Below are positions 24,101-33,913 of a DNA stretch of 64,000 nucleotides, one piece after another. A model generated the notes under the pieces. It was not told where the DNA came from. It saw only the letters and a list, made by a program, of their open reading frames with translations, and searched no databases. Each line of letters starts with the position of its first letter. The stretch's first letter is position 1. Source of the DNA: Lepidonotus clava (taxonomy: Eukaryota > Annelida > Polychaeta > Phyllodocida > Polynoidae); NCBI GenBank assembly GCA_936440205.1, contig OW387150.1, forward strand, positions 38,498,295-38,562,294, read 5' to 3'. The translations under genes were made by a program, and so were the position numbers.

Positions 24101-24735
24101 GAACGACGCCGTACCACCCCAGGAGTGACGGGTACATAGAACGAAGTTTCCGTACTTTGGGGTGTTGTTTGAAAGCCAGCTGCCGAGCGACAGGTCGGGA
24201 ATGGGACGAGATGGTCCCGCTCGTGATGATGAGTTATAGAGCAACGCCGCAAGCCAGCACGGGAGTGACACCGAACATGATGATGCTGGGCCGACAGACC
24301 ATGATGCCGCGACAGGCGATTTATGGGAGACCTCTAGGACCAGAGGAGGAACCCCGACGGGTAGGCGACTATGTGGAAAGCCTGGAGGAAGGGCTAGTCG
24401 CGGCCTATCGGGAGGCCCGGACGGGGCTGAAACGAGCCGCCATCCATCAGAAACACGAGTATGATGGGAAGGTGACTCGACGGGAATACCACGCCGGAGA
24501 ACTGGTCTGGGTGCACGATACGGTAGTGGATAGGGACAAGGGAACGAAGTTGCGATTTCCATGGATAGGCCCTGCACTGATCGTCAAGGTGCTTGACCGA
24601 GGACGGGTGGTAGTACGGAAGAAACGAGGGAAACCGGGGGGGGTGGTCCATGTGGACCGCCTGGAACCCTACCGAGGACACGCTGCGCCAGCTTGGATGG
24701 TAGCTGACCAGCAAGGATACGAGGCTGCACAGTAA
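21043..24735 (+). CDS. pol: Pol polyprotein of the gypsy element
   Basis: This open frame overlaps the end of gag. Its first codon is not an ATG, which fits expression as a gag extension. Domains in order: aspartic protease (FLVDTGSMISLL), reverse transcriptase (FCIDYRKLNQ, LDLASGYWQV, YLDDILVFG), RNase H (WLDTDASDVGTGAVLS and TDNSAVSWLQ), integrase with a zinc-binding HHCC region (about 23,640-23,790), catalytic region with AMDVSGPY, HSDQGTNFES and the PYHPRSDGYIER glutamate motif, and a GPY/F-like tail (PWIGPALIVKVL). Length and order are normal for Ty3/gypsy, and the catalytic motifs are recognisable. No chromodomain is obvious after the GPY/F-like region. Confidence 0.95.
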   Translation: MSSLSPEGPFRKRVFPASGKRTVAVAVSAGPPSGAAREVVGMGECGLYVAGTVGESVVRFLVDTGSMISLLSERLWREWGRKREELDGYEGRLCSVDGSPLRCYGCTNLPVKLGTRVLKWTFMVADIGRDEGILGNDFAVKYRLTVKPHASAIFLPAEGEGEWERIPGVEQRTDGIRAVTVGGQVVRIEKTTEIPPLQVTRVTVVARMDIRQGGQLAVITGAGLPMGLEVIPGTVTLGEENEVWVANRGTESAKLETGGVLGEATFVQEVRGVGSEAKEPPGALVEMIGEAKKDLTTKEGEELEKAIMAREQMFATSKHELGRTDLVQHRIKTGDQMPIKQRVRRYPATRREEERALVEDMLNLGIIQESGSAWSSPTVLVKKKDGGTRFCIDYRKLNQATKVDAYPLPRIEDSLNTLGGSLFFCSLDLASGYWQVEMAPEDQEKTAFVTQGGLYEFKVMPFGLVNAPATFERLMERILRGIVWEECLVYLDDILVFGPTFKVTLERLVRVLDRLNAAGLKLKARKCKLFQKKIPFLGHVVSFNGIEPDPEKCRQVTEWPVPRDLHEVRAFVGLCSYYRRHINGFTELAAPLYELATKEEPFVWSARRQEAFDAMKKALTEAPVLGFPEEEGQWWLDTDASDVGTGAVLSQEQRGEERVIAYTSKTLESNERKYCTTRKELLAVVRALKHFRCYIYGQRVIVRTDNSAVSWLQRSKEPMGQAARWIEIIDSHDVSFQHRPGRKHGNADALSRYPCKQCGEEHENTEQVRVVTRARGYEPGWSPQEMRAAQRRDRDIGPIVARMEKDADRPGWEAISPESRETKILWRQWERLSLRDGVLHRKYWELEGHGWRNQLVVPRGERAKLVREYHGGAAGAHLGVARTTALLEQGFYWPGLREDVRKECRECDCALLKKGRGRREPLHQYIVGEPMERLAMDVSGPYPVTKRGNKYCLMVGCYFTKWLECFPIPDQKATTVANKLVEEVVARYGAFRELHSDQGTNFESEVVAQVCALFGIHKTRTTPYHPRSDGYIERSFRTLGCCLKASCRATGREWDEMVPLVMMSYRATPQASTGVTPNMMMLGRQTMMPRQAIYGRPLGPEEEPRRVGDYVESLEEGLVAAYREARTGLKRAAIHQKHEYDGKVTRREYHAGELVWVHDTVVDRDKGTKLRFPWIGPALIVKVLDRGRVVVRKKRGKPGGVVHVDRLEPYRGHAAPAWMVADQQGYEAAQ

Positions 24736-25892
24736 ATGCTTGGGGTGGGGCGCGCTAGGGCACGTAAGGAAACGGGGTACCCCCTTTTTGTGATGAAGTC
24801 GTTTTCGTGTCTCGATTCCGCAGGTGGAAGAGGACCAAGGGAACGACCAAATCGGCGCTACACAGAAAGGCTTTGGCCAAAAAGGACTGATCAACCTGGG
24901 GCCATTGAGTCGGGGCGGTGCGTTGACCACTACAGTAGGAGTGCAGGTCGTTAGGCTGTAGAGATTCGCTACCTAGCTGAAGATTGGTTCTCTTGCGGAT
25001 GTAATATAGGTGGGAAATGCGGGGTTGGAACGAAAAACGGCGTTCGGGAGCCACGACGGCCCGAATGTCTAAAGTAGTCCCACGGAGCCGCTTTCCGGTC
25101 AGTTCGGAGGAACCACAGCGTGGAAAAGATGGTTGGATTACAACGGAAGACAGACCCGGTGGCAAGCTGGTGAAGACTTCTGAAGTAATGCCGACTTGGT
25201 AATACCGCTTTACAGCGTCCAGGAGACCGGAGGAGAGTAGATGCGGCACTCTCGGGAACGCCGGAGGAACGAACGGACGGCTGTAAAAGGCGAGGCCTGA
25301 AACGAGGACGGGCTTTAAAGTAGGTCGTAAAAGGAATAAAAGAGGACAAAGAGAACGGGGCGGCGGCGAGGAGATGATAACGCCGAGCCCCTGTGTTCTC
25401 CGGGAAGTGTGCGGAAGCACTGTGAGGGCCAAGATGAAAAAGGCAAGAAAAGGCGAAGAGGGATGAAAGGACCGAGGGCGTCCGGTGGGGCAATAAAAGG
25501 CCTAGGAAAAACGCGAGGACGGGCGAAGGGCCGCGAGGTAAAGAAAACAGGCGAGGCGGTGACCAGCGGCGGGCCCCGGGGACCGGAAAATAGTAGGGGG
25601 CGCCACCGTAGAAGTGGATGGTGAGTCTGACGCTAGGGGTCGCTAGTGCAGGCCACGCCCACTTCCGCCTGCGGCGGCTATAAAAGGCAGAGCGCTCGCC
25701 GGAGCAGGTCATTCTGGTCAGCCGACCAGGATTCATCGAATCGCAGACGAGCAGACTGAGCTAAGGAGAAGAAAACAAGAAGAAAAGCAGAGAAGCGAGA
25801 CGAGCAGCATCACCACGAGACAAAAACGGAAACGGCTGACGGGACGAGCTTCAGGATTGGAACGAGCCCCGAAAGCCCGGAAAACAGACACG
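24736..25892 (+). other. Spacer between pol and the third ORF
   Basis: GC-rich, about 1.15 kb. A TATA-like 'ggctataaaaggcagagcg' lies at about 25,677-25,695, about 200 bases before the third ORF's ATG, and a purine-rich leader follows it. This may be an internal promoter giving the third ORF its own transcript (inference). No other feature was recognised. Confidence 0.5.
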
Positions 25893-28403
25893 ATGAGCGG
25901 ACAGTGCTGGGAAGGACATTGTCACGGAAAGGAGTTTAAGCACTTGGCCAAGCATATTAAAGGCCAGCACGATGGATTACGGAAGCAGTACTACATGTGC
26001 CCGGTGTGTTCGAGTCGAGCCTATTCGACACACCAAGACTGGAGAAAGCACATGACGGAATCACACGAAGGGAACCTGCAGAGGGGGATGCCGAAGCAAG
26101 ACCCCCCTCTGAGGCTGGAGTATGCTGCGGCGTTCGCCTTGGACCCGAAAGGACGACCGCCGTACACCAGTTTCGCTACTGGGGATGAAACGGCGGCCCG
26201 GGTAGCCAACATGGAACGGGACTACGCGGTGCGCCATCCGGAGGGGTTTCAACCCCCTGAGAGGGCGGTGGATAAGGAGGCACCGGAGAGGCCGCGACGG
26301 CAGATCCGCATCCCTTACTACCCGAGGGCGTCAAGAGGATCCGAGGACAGCGACGCCGAGCAGCTGGAGCAGGTAGCAACCGAAGAAGGATCAGAGGCCG
26401 ACGAGGCCGGCGAGGGAGCCCAAGCAGCCAAGGCAGCAGGGAAGGGACCCCTGGCCGAGGTGGCGGAACGATCGACACCCACGCGTCGTTCCCCTCGGAG
26501 GGCCGCGAAAGGAGTACGGAAGGAAGACACCGAGTCGCCGCGAAGCGCAAGCCGGGCCGTGGTCAACCCGAAACCACTCCTGACACCAGACCAAATATCA
26601 GGGTTAGTACAGAGCCGAATTAAGAAGTTAAACGCCCAGGGAGAACCACGGGAACCGAGAGGACGAGGACTCCCAGGCAGAGGAAAAGGACGGACATCCA
26701 CACCCACCCCGAAGCCGGGTTGCTCAGGAATACCACCGGGGGCTGAGGTGGTGGAATTGGTGAGCTCGTCCGACGACCAACGACCGAAAGTCAAGGAAGA
26801 AGAGGAGCCGCTCGCTTTCAAGAGGCCCCCGACGCAGGGATGCCCGACGGAGGAGCCGTCGCGAAAGAAGAAGTGGAAAAAGGTCAAGAAAGTCCCGAGA
26901 GAATTGGAGGAGGGAACGAGTTCGGACCAGTCGGAGTCAGGCAGGAGTATGTCGGCCCGAAGCGATCGGTCTTTGATTATCGCTGAGTCTAGCAGCACGG
27001 GAGAGCTGGGACCATCACAGCCTGAGACCTCGACAGGAGTCAAACGGACCACGGGACTAGAACCACCTTGTAGCGACGCACAATTTACTATGATGACAGT
27101 TCATAAGAAATCGGTGATATACGAATCACGACACCCGAGGTACCCCGGGTATTTAAAAGGAACAATGAACCGGGAGGGATCGTTCAGGGGTTACCACGAG
27201 GCGAGATCCGACCGGGAGCTGGAGGACAGCATTCGGGAAGCACAGGGAGGCCGGCTGGTGGAAAGGGAAGCATTGTACCTAGGGAGGTTTCTACGCGAGA
27301 TGGCAGAAAGGCAGGGACTCAAACCGTCGGGGCGAGTGGAGAAAGTAAAGTATGTTCGGCATGCGGCCAGGCCGGAGGACACGGCGTCGACGGCCTCGAC
27401 ACAGCCGCTGTTCTCTACCCCTACCCCGACGAAAGCAGATTCACCCCTGGAGAAGATGGTATGTAAGCAGCCGATAGTGCCGCCCCCAGGATTGAAACGA
27501 ATGAGAGACATTACGGTAGCACCAGACACGCCAGAAACACGGGCGGCGGTTGACAACCTGACTCGGGCCAGTTTGGGGAGCTCGTTTTTCGGGTCGCAAG
27601 GATCGGAGGAGACCCCGGGACCACCGTCGCCCGAACGTATGGGATCGCCGCCAGGACCGGATACCCCACTCAAGGACGAAGACAAACACGGGCGGGCGCT
27701 ACAACCGCGGGTTGTGATACACAGATTACAAATGCCGGCTGCTCAGTCCATGGACGAGGAGGTGGAAGACTCAGAGGACATGGAGTTGGGGCAGGCCGAG
27801 ACCAGAGGATACGAGCCGGAGAAACAAGAATTGGACGAGTCGGGAGCGGATTCAGTGTTCGGGTCCATAGGAATGGAGATGCCGACGGCAGGACCATCTA
27901 GAGAAACACCGAGACTCAAGTTATTACGGACACAGGCCGTTCACCAGGTCTTACAGGGACACTTTCCGGTGACGGCGCGAGCAGTACGAGACTGGGACGC
28001 GGAAAAGGCCATTCGGGTGCAACTGACGTGGCCCCCGAGAGAGGTGCGAGGAATGACAGCCAAGACAAGAGCAATGGCTTCGGCGTCTATGGCGTTCCTG
28101 ATGGCACTAGAAACGGGCCGCAAGCCAGAGACATTTGAAGAAGCGATGGCGCAGTTCCCGACGGCGGCACTGGGGCCGTTGACCAGGGAGTTCCCGGGGG
28201 TCGACCAGCTAGTTAACGAACACAACCGGACCGTCCAATTGGCTCAGACCCTAGTGATGCACAAAAACGAGGATCAACTGGATGACTTGTTGAAGGCGAC
28301 AAGAGAGGCGGAAAAACAGAGCGGAATGGTGGATCAGCTTCTCGAGCTCCCCGCTAGGGAGGAGAGACTGTTGCTGCCGATCCGACGCCAAGAAGAAGGG
28401 TGA
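25893..28403 (+). CDS. Third ORF of the gypsy element, zinc-finger protein of unknown role
   Basis: 836 residues from the ATG at 25,893; an in-frame TTG 36 bases upstream is unlikely to be the start. It lies between pol and the 3' LTR, where env would be in a retrovirus, but I see no signal peptide or membrane segment. The N-terminus holds two C2H2-like fingers: CWEGHC with HIKGQH, then CPVC with HMTESH. A long acidic and Ser/Pro/Arg-rich middle follows. It contains VVELVSSSDD, which resembles a SUMO-interaction motif, close to VKEEEE, which resembles a sumoylation site (inference). The last 160 residues look helical. I do not recognise the family. It could be a captured host protein or a lineage-specific accessory protein acting on chromatin or RNA. 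Confidence 0.8.
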   Translation: MSGQCWEGHCHGKEFKHLAKHIKGQHDGLRKQYYMCPVCSSRAYSTHQDWRKHMTESHEGNLQRGMPKQDPPLRLEYAAAFALDPKGRPPYTSFATGDETAARVANMERDYAVRHPEGFQPPERAVDKEAPERPRRQIRIPYYPRASRGSEDSDAEQLEQVATEEGSEADEAGEGAQAAKAAGKGPLAEVAERSTPTRRSPRRAAKGVRKEDTESPRSASRAVVNPKPLLTPDQISGLVQSRIKKLNAQGEPREPRGRGLPGRGKGRTSTPTPKPGCSGIPPGAEVVELVSSSDDQRPKVKEEEEPLAFKRPPTQGCPTEEPSRKKKWKKVKKVPRELEEGTSSDQSESGRSMSARSDRSLIIAESSSTGELGPSQPETSTGVKRTTGLEPPCSDAQFTMMTVHKKSVIYESRHPRYPGYLKGTMNREGSFRGYHEARSDRELEDSIREAQGGRLVEREALYLGRFLREMAERQGLKPSGRVEKVKYVRHAARPEDTASTASTQPLFSTPTPTKADSPLEKMVCKQPIVPPPGLKRMRDITVAPDTPETRAAVDNLTRASLGSSFFGSQGSEETPGPPSPERMGSPPGPDTPLKDEDKHGRALQPRVVIHRLQMPAAQSMDEEVEDSEDMELGQAETRGYEPEKQELDESGADSVFGSIGMEMPTAGPSRETPRLKLLRTQAVHQVLQGHFPVTARAVRDWDAEKAIRVQLTWPPREVRGMTAKTRAMASASMAFLMALETGRKPETFEEAMAQFPTAALGPLTREFPGVDQLVNEHNRTVQLAQTLVMHKNEDQLDDLLKATREAEKQSGMVDQLLELPAREERLLLPIRRQEEG

Positions 28404-31400
28404 AGTAGATGCTGCTCGAGGTCTTGCACGGAAGAAAAACAGCGCGACGGAACCAGAGGCGGAAGATGGCGCGTCGCGAGTCGGGTGGGGAGGGATTACG
28501 GGGCGTTGGCTCCTCACCCATAGTGTCAAACCCCCAGGGAGAGAACCGGGCCGAGGCGGAGGTACCTGAGCCGCACAGGAGGCCGAAGCCTGGATAAAAG
28601 ACTCTCCTGGAGACCGCTGGACGGGCCTGAAAACTTTACTTAAACTCATCGGGAACGGACTGGCGGGCTCGAACATTTTTATCTTAATTTATTCTTATTA
28701 GTTTCTTTATGGAAACCTTCTTGCGGAAGTGAACGAAACCACATGTGTTAGGAGGTGTTGAGCGTAATCAGCGAGCTGGAGGGTCCATGACTGGAATGAA
28801 CTTACCAAGCCTGCGGGGCGAATACGGGACGGAAGGAGGCGCTAGGAGGAAAAACAAGTTTGTAGCTGTTCCTCTTCTTCCCTGGAGCCCGCTGCGTTGG
28901 TTGGGACCGAGCAGATGGAACGGGATCGTCCGGTCGCGGAAATGGATAACGGGCCGGGCGACCCGGGAGCGAGAGTGAAAGTTGGGAGGCGGAATCGAGG
29001 AAAGGAAATCAGAAAGGACGGATAGTGTTGTCATTGTAGTCTTTGAGTCGACGGTCGTGCCGGGGTAAATAAGGTACCGGTGGGCCGGCGACTCGCCGCT
29101 GGAGGAAAGGCTGGCGCGGGCCAAGACTGAAAACCCTTCTCCCGCGCTGCCTTGAGCGATCTGGAGGCGAGGAAGAGACGACCTCTGTCCTCTAGCGGCA
29201 CTTCTACTTCCTGCAACCTTGTCTTCTTGATCTTGGATGGATCGATCAGAATGTGGATGAACCCGGATTCATGTACCATCATCTTCTGAGTTTCCTTGTC
29301 TTCAGCCTCTTACCGCATACGAAGAGCGGCAAAATGGAACTTCTCGACCTGAATGCTGGTTTTATCGTGCCAGAGTTGATGCAGCGAGTCGTGAAAGGAT
29401 TGCGGCGAGTCGTAGATGTCTCCCGGAGGACCAAGGCACGAGCAGGGACGATAACTTAGGGGCCCTGGCTCGTGACCGACCGTGATATATAGTAAAAACA
29501 ATACATGAACGAGAAACGAAACAAAATAGTCTTTGAAACATATAGGGAAGTAATCTTTGCAATATACAGGGAGGTGGTGCTTGGAACGTCGGCTGCGGAT
29601 GCCCTGATAGACAAATCAAGAGGTCTGCAAAGAGCGACGAGGAGCGATCCTTCTTGGAGTTCGACATCGGATGAGTTCTTCTTTATATATGCTATTTTAT
29701 TGAGAATGGGCCCGTTCCGGATCTCAGACGTTGACGTTGGGTGCAGGTCCCAGTTGATGTCGTCCATCTTCACTTTCTACGGCTTCTTCTTCTCCTTCTC
29801 ACTAATATCTTCAACTTACCAACTTCGAACCGTCGTACCTAGGAGCAGCCCGGAACGGCTCGGAGCTGTTGTCTCGGCGTTCGTCATAGGCATAGTGTCT
29901 CCATGCAATGTGACATGGCACCGTGGACGACTGTGGCCTTACTCCAAAATCAAACCAGACCGGATCTTAAACTTACCTCTATTAACGAACTATTTGTTGG
30001 TATTACAGTCTTACGAAAATCGTCAATAAGCACGGTCCTCCGGGAGGACGAGGAGAAAAATTTAGTAGGCGAAGCGAGGCCCGAGAGCCTAGGACACGAA
30101 CGAGGGCCCGAGTGCCCGAAACAGGAATCCTCTTCTTAGGAAAATCATCTCATCAGTAGAACGAAGGAGCCTCCCTCTCGCCCCAAAGAGGACTGTCTTC
30201 CTGCCGTTGCTTACGGGGGGGGGGGAGGGATGAGAGGCACCGGCTCCTGTCATCAAAAAGAAACTTCATCAAAACTATCTTCTTAATCAGGTCTCCGTTC
30301 CGGTTGTTGTCATGCCACTTGGGCCCGGAACGGTGACGGAAATACTTTATTATGGTGGACTCTCTCCGACATCTCTTTCTGAAATCCTGAAATCTTCAAA
30401 TGTGTCGACGTGGTCGAGGACGGAACATCTTGATGCTGGGTTAACCACGAGGACATGTGTCGTAAAAGTCAAACTTCAGTTCCTGTACGGAAAACGGACA
30501 CTTCATCAATAATTAATGATTCTAATCTTCTCAGTCTCACCTTCACCCGAACTCCATCTCAAAGCTTCACCGTGACAAGTAGCACGAAACCCGCGACGTC
30601 GTCTGCTGAAGCTTCCACTCTAAGCTTTAATGAATGAAGTTAAGTTCCTTTCCACATACAACGCCATCTTCTTCTTTGGGTACCTTGGCCTCTGGCTCGA
30701 ACATGTTGTCCTTGCCAACCGTGAAAAAGTCACTGGGGGGCTCTGAATGCCGAGGCGACCGAGGGTGCGAAGTCCAAAAAGAACATTCTATCTACAAAAG
30801 CTTCAGTCTTTCTTCTTCAACTCATCCTTAAAATCATCATCATCACCTAAGAGAACGCAGAGAAGAGTAACAGTTACGGAAGAACGAGGGGTCACGACCG
30901 ACCGGGTAGGAGAATCACGACCGATTCTCTACCCAAAAACAAGGGAGAACGTCTGGACGACGGCAGAACGGACCGAGGGTCGAGAGGACTAAGGGTCACG
31001 ACCGACCCTGGCCTCTGGGTGGGAGAGTCGCGACCGATTCTCCACCCGAACTAGGGGAGAACGTCTGGACGACGAAAAACGAAGGGAACGGGGGCACTGC
31101 GGGTCACGACCGACCCATGGCCCCGGGCAGGAGGACCACGACCGGTCCCTCTGTCCTAATGAGGGTAAAGAAAAGGCGAGGAAAAACGCGCCGAGGGGCT
31201 AAGTAAACAGAGCCCAGAGGGGAGGAGCGGGGGCGACGGGGTCACGACCGATCCCCAGTCCCGGGTGGGAGAGCCACGACCGGCTCGCTCATCCTAAAAG
31301 ACGAGAAAAACAGGAGGTCCTAAATAGATCAAGGATAAGAGAACTCTGACGAAGATAAAAAGAGACTAAGATATATAAAAACGAATTATATGAACTTTTA

Positions 31401-31632
31401 AAAACGAAGAGAGAAAAACGAAGAAAGAAAAACGAAGAAAGAAGAGAAATAATAATTAGCCGGATAGGCCCCGGGGGCCCTCCGAAGTTGACCGGGGAGG
31501 ACAGAGGGTGACACCTCCTCCTCTGCCGATAAGGAGCGTAGGATTGAAGTGTTTCTGGTTCTAGAGTATGTTCTGTTGTCGTTGCTGTATGAACTGTGTT
31601 GAAATTCTGTATAACGTGTTTTCCCACCTTTC
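28404..31632 (+). other. 3' non-coding tract of the gypsy element
   Basis: About 3.2 kb between the third ORF and the purine tract, unusually long for the family. Short frames on both strands show no family resemblance. It holds a G10 run near 30,210, the stem-loop array at 30,890-31,286, and an A-rich 'aaaacgaagaaagaa' stretch near 31,400-31,450. Confidence 0.6.
30890..31286 (+). ncRNA. Array of eight hexaloop hairpins in the gypsy RNA
   Basis: Eight stem-loops share the loop ACGACC (once GCGACC) closed by a C-G pair. They lie at 30,890-30,903, 30,910-30,929, 30,992-31,009, 31,022-31,043, 31,101-31,116, 31,133-31,148, 31,238-31,255 and 31,271-31,286. Stems differ but stay paired: GGTC/GACC, GAGAATC/GATTCTC, AGGGTC/GACCCT, GGAGAGTC/GATTCTCC (one G-T), GGGTC/GACCC, GGACC/GGTCC, GGGGTC/GATCCC (one G-T), GAGCC/GGCTC. 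They come as four pairs within diverged units of 103-139 bp that also share 'gggagaacgtctggacgacg'. Paired changes with a fixed loop point to selection on RNA structure. The role is unknown; a protein-binding, packaging or transport element is plausible. Confidence 0.7.
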
Positions 31633-31649
31633 AAGAAGGTGCGGGAGGG
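31633..31649 (+). other. Polypurine tract (probable plus-strand primer)
   Basis: A mostly purine stretch (AAGAAGG, then GCGGGAGGG) directly abuts the 3' LTR, as expected for the plus-strand primer. Two pyrimidines interrupt it. Confidence 0.7.
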
Positions 31650-32643
31650 TGTGATGAACGGCTATTCAGCCAAAATACATAGAGGTTAAAATAATAGAAA
31701 TAAGGTAATAATGGAAATAGATGTAAAGAACGAATAACGAATATGTAAAGAACGAAGAACGAAATAGATGTAAAGAACGAATATGTAAAGAACGAATAAC
31801 GAATATGTAAAGAACGAAGAACGAAATAGATGTAAAGAACGAATATGTAAAGAACGAATAACGAATATGTAAAGAACGAATAACGAAAACGTAATGGAAC
31901 GAAACCCGGAAATATGTAAACCGGAAGTGAAATGTAAACCGGAAACGGAATATATAAACCGGAAGTGACGTCAATTGTAGGTCACGTGACCGAAGGCAGC
32001 CAATCAGGGCTGACCTCTCTAGTATATAAAGGGGCGGTGAGGCCCGAATAAACAGAGTTCTTCAACAGTTCTCCTGGTGTCCAGACGTGTCCTCTTTCCT
32101 GAAACAACCACTAAAGATGAGCCGAATAGAGTAATTAAGTCGAAGTTAGGACAAAACAGTCGAAGTCCGAGATAGGTAGTCGAAACATAGGGTAAGGGGC
32201 CCGAAGGCCCGAAGAACGAGGAACGAGGGAACGAAGTAGGGCACGAAGGCCCGAAGTAGTACCGGAAACCGAGGCGTAGTATGGTACGAAGACATGGGGA
32301 GCGGAACGAGGGAGCGAAGTCCGCGGGGACGAGGGCGCGGCGTGCTCGGCCCCACGCTACCAAACAATAGGCGACCGTCGGCCCGTCGCCCCCGCGGACC
32401 GGAACTCAGGGGTGGACCGTTCCCCGGCCGACCCGTACCCCTGCCATAATTTCCCTCCCCCGCAGTCCTCCGTCGACATCGAGTGCCGATCGATTCGCTC
32501 AGCCCCCCCTCGTGCGCGAGGCACGACTCTAGAAACACATCTCGGTTCTTGGCCCGGATTCCCCGTCCGCCCCGAGACCCGAACAACCCCCACGTTCCTC
32601 TGTCGTAAGAATCGGCAACCCCGACTTACCAGAGAACGTCACA
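31650..32643 (+). repeat. 3' LTR of the gypsy element (994 bp)
   Basis: Same length as the 5' LTR and, by eye, identical to it except at about one site. Ends in TCACA, followed by the CTAG duplicate. Near identity implies a very recent insertion. Confidence 0.95.
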
Positions 32644-32647
32644 CTAG

Positions 32648-33913
32648 CAACAGGGTCACTGGAGATGTGTTTTGCCTTTTCAGAATGTAATGATGTAGTG
32701 TTATTGATCACATCGCGAATTTGGTGCCGTGGTATCAGAGTTACAATGTATCAAAAAACATCTGTTTTACTGACGAGAAGTCCTTTTAAGAATAATTATG
32801 AAATGTAAGAAACATTGGCAAGAATATGTTTAATCTATTTGAGCAACACGAAGAGGTGGAAGAACAGTCATGAGGCATTAGTTAAAGGAAAGCTTGCACA
32901 CAACTGCAAGGGTGGTTACTTTTTCAATGAATTCAATTCAGCATGTTACTTACAACTTGCATTATCAATATAAGGAAACTCAAAGGGAAATTCTTAGTGA
33001 ACGCACAATTATGGGACATTAAAAATACTTGTATTTATTTCATTTTTAAAGGAATTCCCCTAATTAATGACGTAGCAAGGGGAGTTATTGGGGAATCCCA
33101 TCCACCATGAGAAGGGAATCCCCATCTCTGTAGAATTAGTAATAAAGGTTATCCTGTCTAACCCAAATTATATATATTTGGCCCACTGCAACTCATAATA
33201 AATTAAGATATATATCTATATACAACCATTCATCAATTAGGGATTCCCAAAGTAACTTTACAGGTTATTCCTACAGTTGTGACGTATCAATGGGAGTACT
33301 GAGCAGCCCAGCATTCAGGGAATTCCCTAAATTAAATTCTTTTCCTGAATAATTCCCTAAGACCTCGACATTTTAAAGTGTTTCCTTTTAAAAAAAATTC
33401 TGAACACTTGAGTCAAGTTAATCACACAAAAAGTAGCACATCACGAATTTATGTGCAAGGTTTCCTTTAAAGCTTAAGGTATCATGAGTGTGTCTATAGG
33501 TAAAGTGTACCTGATCATAAAATGAAGCTATATAATCTGAGAAATCTGACATTCTTACATTGAAACGGGTACGGCAGACAACGTCTCCGACATTTTATTG
33601 ACTCTCGGAAGTCCGTGAATAAAATGGATTTTTTTCTCCAAGACGATATCTTCATGTAGAAGACTCGCTACTGGATGGATGCAAGGTGAAGGTGGTATTA
33701 CACTACATGACTTGACCTGCGATAAGTTAGAAGTTGCATATGTGGAGATACAATTTGTTGTTTCCCATGGGTGGGATCCTCGAAATTGTCAATTATTAAC
33801 AATTAGATCACTCCTGCAAGTGAATTGTCCATAGTATCATCATAATTATTGCACTGATATCACATATCAAGATGTAAAGTGTAACACAATCTTGATGGTA
33901 ACATCATACTGTG
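32648..33913. other. Unassigned AT-rich sequence
   Basis: Right flank of the gypsy element. 'ggaattccc'-type motifs occur near 33,050 and 33,318 and might be ends of a small inverted-repeat element, but I cannot define one. No gene was seen. Confidence 0.4.

Larger units (their letters stand above)
19104..32643 (+). mobile_element. Ty3/gypsy LTR retrotransposon, apparently whole, with an extra ORF
   Basis: The element is 13,540 bp and flanked by CTAG on both sides (19,100-19,103 and 32,644-32,647). Order: 5' LTR, tRNA-Leu-type primer site, gag, pol (protease, reverse transcriptase, RNase H, integrase), a long third ORF with zinc fingers, a 3.2-kb non-coding tract, a purine tract, 3' LTR. The order of pol domains and the integrase after RNase H place it in Ty3/gypsy. 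The LTRs differ at about one site in 994, so insertion was very recent. All three long frames are open and no breaks are evident. It is far more GC-rich than its flanks. Two related LTR remnants nearby show the lineage has been in this genome for a long time. Confidence 0.95.

Noticed and set aside
25857-25892. Third-ORF start at 25,857
   Set aside because: The codon is TTG; the ATG at 25,893 is the sensible start.
25893-28403. Envelope gene
   Set aside because: Position fits, but there is no signal peptide, membrane segment or envelope-like cysteine pattern; zinc fingers and low-complexity sequence argue against it.
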